Positions 58,889 to 64,000 of a stretch of DNA of 64,000 bases are shown piece after piece. Position numbers and translations under genes: made by a program. Numbering within the stretch: the first letter of the stretch is position 1; every line of letters starts with the position of its first letter. Source of the DNA: Mucilaginibacter lacusdianchii (GTDB taxonomy: Bacteria > Bacteroidota > Bacteroidia > Sphingobacteriales > Sphingobacteriaceae); NCBI RefSeq assembly GCF_009770985.1, contig NZ_WSRW01000005.1:51469-115468 (forward strand). The letters are read 5' to 3'. A model generated the notes under the pieces. It saw only the letters and a program-made list of their open reading frames with translations. It searched no databases and was not told where the DNA came from.

Positions 58889-59872
58889 TTGATCTTTAGC
58901 TTCGACGCCACACCGGATTTCGACTTCATGACCTACTTCGCGCGGCACATCGGCGTAACAGTAGCGAATGATTCGATGCTTATCCCAGAGCAATTAGGGA
59001 ATGGATCTATCCGCAAGCTTTCGTTTGGACCGGAGTTTAAGATAACCCTGCACCATTATGTGCTGAAAGAAGACCTGATCATCAAGCGTAATGCCTCCGG
59101 CCAGGGAAATGAATTGATCACTATTTTCTTTTACAGCAACGAACAGCCGCTGGGAATTACTTACGGTACCGATCCGCATATCCAGTTCTCCGAGCGGGAC
59201 GAATCGGCGATTCAGGTGACCTCCAACGATCTGAATTCTACCATCCGCTTCCCGGCAGGTTACATGATCCATTACATGGTCATCGCTATCTCTCCAACAT
59301 TCCTGAAAAGTTTGCTCGCTTTAGATGAACCGAACACTACTATCGAAACCATTACCGGCACTGGAAATTCGTTTCTTTTCCTGGAAAAGATGACGGCAGA
59401 GATACGCCTGCTGCAAAGGAACTTGGGGGCAGTAGATATGAATAATGGCTTAAGCCGTTTTTATATGCACTTTAAGGTTCAGGAGCTGCTCTACCTGCTG
59501 TTTGAAAAATTATCGAAACGCGAAAGCATACCACACCAAAATATCAACAGCGCCGATGCGGCCAGGTTGCTGCATATCCGTGACGAGGTTTTGAGCGACC
59601 TGAGCACACCACCTGTGCTTTATGAGTTAGCCCGGATAGCCGCCATGAGCGAAACCAAACTGAAACAACTTTTTAAGCAAGCCTTTGGCGATACCATCTA
59701 TAACTATTTTCAACAGGCACGTATGGAAGAAGCGGCTTTTATGCTTAAACAAGGCAAGCGCTCAGTTGCCGAGGTTGGTTATGAGTTAGGCTTCACCAAT
59801 CTTAGCCACTTCAGCCGCTTGTTTGAGAGGCATTACGGCCTGAAGCCCAAAAAATACGGGTCTGCCGGATAG
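58889..59872 (+). CDS. AraC-family transcriptional regulator
   Basis: A TTG start at 58889 gives 327 residues with a family-like N-terminus (MIFSFDATPDFDFMTYF); ATG 58928 is the alternative. The N-terminal half is a beta-rich sensor domain. The C-terminal AraC domain has two HTHs: VLYELARIAAMSETKLKQLF and SVAEVGYELGFTNLSHFSRL, followed by FERHYGLKPKKY. It is directly upstream of the flavin reductase and NmrA genes in the same direction, so it probably controls them. Confidence 0.88.
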   Translation: MIFSFDATPDFDFMTYFARHIGVTVANDSMLIPEQLGNGSIRKLSFGPEFKITLHHYVLKEDLIIKRNASGQGNELITIFFYSNEQPLGITYGTDPHIQFSERDESAIQVTSNDLNSTIRFPAGYMIHYMVIAISPTFLKSLLALDEPNTTIETITGTGNSFLFLEKMTAEIRLLQRNLGAVDMNNGLSRFYMHFKVQELLYLLFEKLSKRESIPHQNINSADAARLLHIRDEVLSDLSTPPVLYELARIAAMSETKLKQLFKQAFGDTIYNYFQQARMEEAAFMLKQGKRSVAEVGYELGFTNLSHFSRLFERHYGLKPKKYGSAG

Positions 59873-59951
59873 GACTGTTTTTCCGTCTTTTACTGCTATT
59901 ATCAGGCGGTAGTTAGCGGCAACTTTGTAGTGTAATCAAAAACACTGCAAA

Positions 59952-61016
59952 ATGAAAAAGTTATTTCAGCCGTATAACAAAGGCACCTTACAATTAAAGA
60001 ATCATGTGGTGATGGCACCAATGACCCGCAGCCGCGCCATCAATAACATCCCCAATCCATTAATGGCCACTTACTATAAGCAGCGGTCGGGTGCAGGGCT
60101 TATTGTTACCGAAGGTACCTCGCCAAGTCCGGAAGGCTTAGGTTATCCGCGTATTCCCGGTATTTTCACTGATGCACAGATAGAAGGCTGGAAGCTGGTG
60201 ACCAATGCCGTACACGAGGGTGGTTCTAAAATATTTGTGCAACTGATGCACACTGGTCGTGTGGCACACAGCAGCAACTTGCCTGAAGGTTACGAGGTGG
60301 TTGGTATGTCGGACATCCAAGGTGCCGGTGAGATCTACACCGAAACGGGTATGTTTGAATATTCGGCGCCCACAGCGTTAGATGCTAATGGTATACAACG
60401 CATCATTGACGATCATGTGCGCGCTGCAGAAAATGCCATTGCCGCCGGTTTTGACGGCGTGGAACTGCATGGTGCCCATGGTTACCTGCTGGAGCAATCA
60501 CTGAACCCACACGTGAATAACCGGACGGACAACTATGGGGGTTCTATAGAAAACCGCAGCCGTTTAATGCTGGAGATAGCGCAAAAGACCTCGCAAATGA
60601 TCGGTGCTGATAAGGTTGCTATTCGCCTGTCGCCATACCTAACAACTAATGGTATGCTCGCCTATGAAGAAAACGAAGTTCACGACACTTATGTTTATTT
60701 GGCTCAGGAACTGAACCGACTGGGTATTGCTTACCTGCACATCTCTAACAACCCCGGTATCCCGCAAAAGACACACCACGCTATTCGCGAAGCTTTTACC
60801 AATACCATTATTTATTGTAACGGCTTTACCGCAGAAACAGCTGAGGCAATGTTGCATGACGGACCGGCCGACCTGGTGGCCTTCGGGAGAAGTTTTTTGT
60901 CTAACCCGGACTTCATGAGGAGGATAGAAAAAAACGAGCCCTTAAACGACCCAGACTATAACACTTTATATACGCCCGGCGAACAGGGCTACACCGATTA
61001 CCCGGAACTCAATTAA
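59952..61016 (+). CDS. Old Yellow Enzyme family ene-reductase
   Basis: The 354-residue protein begins LFQPYNKGTLQLKNHVVMAP and has APMTRSRA, QLMHTGRVAH, FDGVELHGAHGYLLEQSLNP with the active-site His-x-x-His region, RTDNYGGSIENRSRL, and LVAFGRSFLSNPDF. This is the NemA/alkene-reductase type. Such enzymes use FMN and NAD(P)H to reduce activated double bonds or nitro compounds. With the NmrA-like gene it forms a small operon behind the AraC regulator, consistent with an electrophile response. Confidence 0.92.
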   Translation: MKKLFQPYNKGTLQLKNHVVMAPMTRSRAINNIPNPLMATYYKQRSGAGLIVTEGTSPSPEGLGYPRIPGIFTDAQIEGWKLVTNAVHEGGSKIFVQLMHTGRVAHSSNLPEGYEVVGMSDIQGAGEIYTETGMFEYSAPTALDANGIQRIIDDHVRAAENAIAAGFDGVELHGAHGYLLEQSLNPHVNNRTDNYGGSIENRSRLMLEIAQKTSQMIGADKVAIRLSPYLTTNGMLAYEENEVHDTYVYLAQELNRLGIAYLHISNNPGIPQKTHHAIREAFTNTIIYCNGFTAETAEAMLHDGPADLVAFGRSFLSNPDFMRRIEKNEPLNDPDYNTLYTPGEQGYTDYPELN

Positions 61017-61045
61017 TCATTCAACTTTTTAAAACATACAAAACC

Positions 61046-61933
61046 ATGAAAATTACCACCACAGGCTCATTAGGAAATGTAGCCCAGCCATTAGTGAAAC
61101 AACTGATCGCAGCCGGTCATGATGTTACCGTCATCACCACCAAAGATGACAAAGTGAGGGACATTGAGGCATTAGGGGCTAAAGCTGCCGTAGGTTCCAT
61201 CAGCGACGCAGCGTTTCTTACCCGGGCATTCAGCGGTGCTGATGCCGTTTACACCATGATGCCGCCATCCATCGGTACCAGCAACTTTATACAAAATATA
61301 GCGGATGCCGGTCAGGCTTATGCTGATGCCATCCAAGCAGCAGGTATCAACCGGGTAGTGTTGCTAAGCAGTGTGGGTGCAGATGCCGAGTCGGGCAGCG
61401 GCCCGATACAAGGTGTTCACCGGGTTGAAAATATCTACCGCCAGCTTAATGGTGTTAATATAACCGTCATCCGCTCTGGATTTTTTTATGTGAATTTTCT
61501 AAGGGACATTATGCAGATCAAAAGCCGGAACATCTTCGGTAATAATTACAGCGGAGATATCAGGCTGGCGTTAACGCACCCAAATGATCTGGCTTTAGCA
61601 ATAGCTGAAGAATTGCAGGCTAAAGGAGATGGTTTTGAAGTAAAATATTTAGTGAGCGATGTGGCAACCGGTGATCAGCTTGCCGCGTTGTTCGGCACAG
61701 CTATAGGCAAACCGGAATTGATCTGGACAGCGATACCAGATGAGCAGTTGAAGCAAGGCATGTTGTCGGCAGGCATGTCTGCGGAGTTAGTCGGCCTCAT
61801 TGTGGAAATGGGACAAGGTGTGCAAAATGGCCTTATCATGAACGACTTCTTCAGCGCAGACGGCAATGTGACCGGAAAGGTTAAGTTGGAACAGTTTGCG
61901 GAGGAGTTCAAGAACATGTACATACAAGTTTAA
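61046..61933 (+). CDS. NmrA-like NAD(P)H-binding protein
   Basis: The 295-residue protein has an N-terminal Rossmann start ITTTGSLGNVAQPLVKQLIA (nucleotide loop TGSLGNVA), GADAVYTMMPPS and VVLLSSVGADAES, and a C-terminal NmrA-type domain (QLAALFGTAIGKPELIWTAI). Members are atypical short-chain dehydrogenases, redox sensors or quinone reductases. It follows the ene-reductase by 29 bases and probably shares its transcript. Confidence 0.85.
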   Translation: MKITTTGSLGNVAQPLVKQLIAAGHDVTVITTKDDKVRDIEALGAKAAVGSISDAAFLTRAFSGADAVYTMMPPSIGTSNFIQNIADAGQAYADAIQAAGINRVVLLSSVGADAESGSGPIQGVHRVENIYRQLNGVNITVIRSGFFYVNFLRDIMQIKSRNIFGNNYSGDIRLALTHPNDLALAIAEELQAKGDGFEVKYLVSDVATGDQLAALFGTAIGKPELIWTAIPDEQLKQGMLSAGMSAELVGLIVEMGQGVQNGLIMNDFFSADGNVTGKVKLEQFAEEFKNMYIQV

Positions 61934-62569
61934 TATCATTTTACCGGCAGCAACTTAAAAAAAGTGTTGAGATTAAGCTTTTACAGAGTTGCTGCTTAAT
62001 AAATGGCAGGATGTGTTGATAATAGTTATTCTTATCATTCAGGCAGCGTCGCTATAAACTTGATGGCTATACATTAAAAATACTCGTTTCCGCCGCCTCT
62101 TGAAAACCTCCGACAAAACAACTATTATATCGGTAAGCTACCCAAATTAAAGACGTTGAACAACCTACGTCAACTGGCAGGGATTGATGTTGCATTTGTT
62201 GATGGATTAATTTATGAAGACAAAACCAGTATAGATTGGTTGGTAAAGTTTTGGCTATCGATATTCCTAAAAAGAAAATATACGTCGCCGAATAGATAGT
62301 TAACCGCCCTTTATGTTGACCACTTAAATCAAGGGCTGCATGCTTTAAGCAAAAAGAAGCTAACGATAAAAACAATCAAGCCGGCCATCAATTTCCATCC
62401 GTTCTTATTAAATACGTCAAACAGTTAAGGTCTAACCAGATCAGTTACAGAGCTCAAAATAAAACCTTTCCCTTATCAACGACTTACTTTAATACTGGTG
62501 TTATGGTCCGGATGGTGACACTCATACTGTTGATTGTATTGGCGTTGTAAAAAGCAGGATTTGAAGATT
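61934..62569. other. AT-rich region with traces of decayed coding sequence
   Basis: No intact gene is seen in about 640 bases. Short plus-strand readings look protein-like but shift frame or stop: KLPKLKTLNNLRQLAGIDVA (about 62135-62194), then LVGKVLAIDIPKKKIYVAE (about 62239-62295) and LNQGLHALSKKKLTIKTIKP (about 62326-62385). They suggest one broken gene of unknown family. Confidence 0.35.
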
Positions 62570-63109
62570 TCAAATGTGAATCAAGAAATCAATGTCCAAA
62601 GGTCCACTGGATAACTTGATTAATGCTGATTCTTTTAAGCCTAGCAAACCACCTTTTTCGGTCTTCAAGATACCGTCTATTCTGGTTTCCTTGCCGATTA
62701 GATTATTTTCTACCGTTACGCCAATTTCATACCTTTCATCTTCTTTCAAAGTAAATAACTGTTCAAAAAGCTTATAAGTGTAACCTTCATTTACAAATTC
62801 CACCTGGCTGATTACCGTTCCGGCGTTGGGGTAACCGCCGTATCTAGTGTAGTAGAGTCTTTTAAATTTTTCGAAACTGTTGCTAAGGTCCTTCGGGTAT
62901 TCTAAGTCGATGTGACTAGGGCTACCAAACCGGTAGACGATATATTTGTCAGCACTGTCTAAGACTAACATCAGTATCTTGCCGCCTTTTGTTTTAAAAC
63001 TAAAAAGTGCAATTTCATTGCTTTTTAGATAGTGTGCTTACGTATTACTATTAATGGCAACAAGCGAAAACATCAAGGCTATCAGAATCGGTTTAAACAA
63101 ACGCATCAT
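62570..63109 (-). pseudogene. Secreted protein cut by a TAA immediately after its signal peptide
   Basis: From ATG 63109 the minus strand reads MMRLFKPILIALMFSLVAIN, SNT, then TAA (63038-63040), and in the same frame AHYLKSNEIALFSFKTKGGK, continuing through MLVLDSADKYIVYRFGSP to the stop at 62570; 179 codons in all. Without the TAA this is a normal exported protein. The internal ATG at 62971 would give 133 residues without export signal. A CAA (Gln) to TAA change is the likely cause. The function of the mature part is not recognised. Confidence 0.7.
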
Positions 63110-63681
63110 ATAATTACTAAAAATTAGCGATGTGTAAAAATGCATGTTTTTGATCTGGGGTGATTATTAGTTGTTTTAAATGATTTTGCAAATGCGGACA
63201 TAATCTTCTATCAAAAAATCCAATTGAGTTTATTGCCGTCCCTGTCTGTACAAACGCGGCTCAAGGCGTCTGCCTCTAGTAAGTGTAATATAATATTATG
63301 AAATGCCTGTTCAAATTAGACCATTAACTTAACAGGTGCTCGCCATTGTATGCTTGATACTATTGAACAGTCACCCAGCTATCTTGATCATAGTAGATCT
63401 GTGGTGCATCCTCCAACTGTCCGCTAACAATGCGATTCAGATTGAGCATTGCGAATTGTGGGATTATATTACAGAAGAACAGCCGGAGAATTTCTTGCAG
63501 TTGATTTTGTCGTTTTTAACCGCTATACAACAAGACCAGTAATGCTAATGTCTTTGATGATATTTGCTTTACATGCCGCTAATTTGGTATTAATTAGAAC
63601 GTTATGTTTTATAATCGTATTAAACACCTCCTCCTTGCAATTAATCGGAGTAAAGAAATTGCGCTTCAAAAATCAACGTAA
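63110..63681. other. AT-rich region without a supported gene
   Basis: These 570 bases carry only short open frames. One plus-strand stretch (about 63426-63540) reads NAIQIEHCELWDYITEEQPE with a plausible composition, but it has no start or family. I see no hairpin with U-run or repeat. Confidence 0.3.
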
Positions 63682-63885
63682 CGAGATGTATATGATTTTC
63701 TAAGCTTAAGTTACACTGGTAGTGATCTGCGGGAGTTGTCAGTTCTCAATTTTGATGATGTTACCAAGGGAAAATTATCCGATTTACTTATAAATTTAGC
63801 TGTTGAGCAGGCCTTCTCAAAGTTCAAGGTGTTTTTTACTTCGAACCTTGCAAATGGTACCGTATTGATTATCTTTGTGTTATAA
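63682..63885 (+). pseudogene. Possible tyrosine-recombinase (integrase) fragment next to the attachment site
   Basis: After a stop the plus strand reads RDVYDFLSLSYTGSDLRELS, then VLNFDDVTKGKLSDLLINLA, to a TAA at 63883-63885. The order of an acidic/aromatic helix, Y-T-G and D-L-x-x-L followed by a D-D-V strand resembles the Box I region of Bacteroidota integrases (typically YTGLRYSDL). If so, the catalytic Arg of GLR is lost. The match is short and the C-terminal half fits poorly, so this is tentative. Its position 90 bases from the attachment site supports it. Confidence 0.35.
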
Positions 63886-63976
63886 ACGATTTAAGCGCTT
63901 GCATAAACAGCGAGTAGTTTAGGGAGTAGTAGAATTTTAGGATTTTAAAATATTGAAATACAATCGGTTAGTAGAT

Positions 63977-64000
63977 GGGTTCGAATCCCTCCCTCACCGC
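63977..64000 (+). other. Attachment-site remnant: 3' end of a tRNA-Ser gene
   Basis: The last 24 bases begin GGGTTCGAATCCC and end CCTCACCGC. They contain the T-loop TTCGAAT, the 3' side of the T-stem, a 7-base acceptor strand CCTCACC and discriminator G, as in Bacteroidota tRNA-Ser. The bases just before (AATCGGTTAGTAGAT) do not continue a tRNA, so this is not a gene but a duplicated 3' end. Site-specific elements leave exactly such a copy at their distal end. The orientation implies that the intact tRNA gene lies left of the window. Confidence 0.75.

Noticed and set aside
63977..64000. Complete tRNA gene
   Set aside because: Only the T-loop, 3' T-stem and acceptor strand are present; no D-arm or anticodon arm precedes them.

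Overview
The window is a large piece of an integrative and conjugative element (ICE) of the Bacteroidota type. The evidence is an RteC homologue, a Bacteroides-style tra module (traE, F, G, J, K, L, M, N order), TAnnTTTG promoter boxes, a TonB receptor and many hybrid-style histidine kinases. A Sphingobacteriales or Cytophagales host fits best, but the genus cannot be fixed from sequence alone. The last 24 bases are the 3' end of a tRNA-Ser gene (T-loop, T-stem and acceptor strand) with no tRNA body before them. This is the usual duplicated attachment-site remnant at the far end of an element integrated in a tRNA gene. The element therefore probably ends at the right edge and begins left of the window; no complete integrase lies inside.

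Layout. 1-2.6 kb: a divergent pair of membrane proteolysis/export loci, namely a partial rhomboid protease and an exporter-like protein with a C39 peptidase and membrane domain but no ATPase. 2.7-7.5 kb: rteC, two matching palindromes, a CHC2/Toprim primase, a candidate oriT, a ribbon-helix-helix accessory protein and a MOBP-like relaxase. 7.5-19.1 kb: a tightly packed conjugation operon (ParA, small membrane proteins, traE-F-G, three or four secreted proteins, traJ-K-L-M-N). 19.1-30.6 kb: a giant methylase-helicase, the coupling protein, a paralogous protein pair, an M23 peptidase, an ArdC-like antirestriction protein and accessory proteins. Intrinsic-terminator-like hairpins lie at the 5' ends of several of these transfer genes.

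The cargo (30.8-43.2 kb) is about DNA protection and damage. It holds a Septu-type ptuA/ptuB defence pair, an S1/P1 nuclease operon, an SRAP (YedK/HMCES-like) protein and a full imuA-imuB-dnaE2 mutasome. A 15-bp palindrome of the form RCTAA-N5-TTAGT sits in front of the SRAP gene, a small membrane protein and, in a plausible promoter position, the mutasome. It is the best candidate for a damage-response operator.

From 43.5 kb to the end the content becomes more AT-rich and decayed. Intact orphan histidine kinases are mixed with at least five kinase fragments, a BLUF photoreceptor with two stops, a frameshifted and truncated TonB receptor, a kinase cut by one amber codon and a secreted protein cut just after its signal peptide. 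There is also an inverted, partly identical duplication of a kinase tail. No response regulator is encoded. An AraC regulator with an Old Yellow Enzyme and an NmrA-like reductase forms the last intact metabolic unit before a possible integrase remnant and the attachment site.
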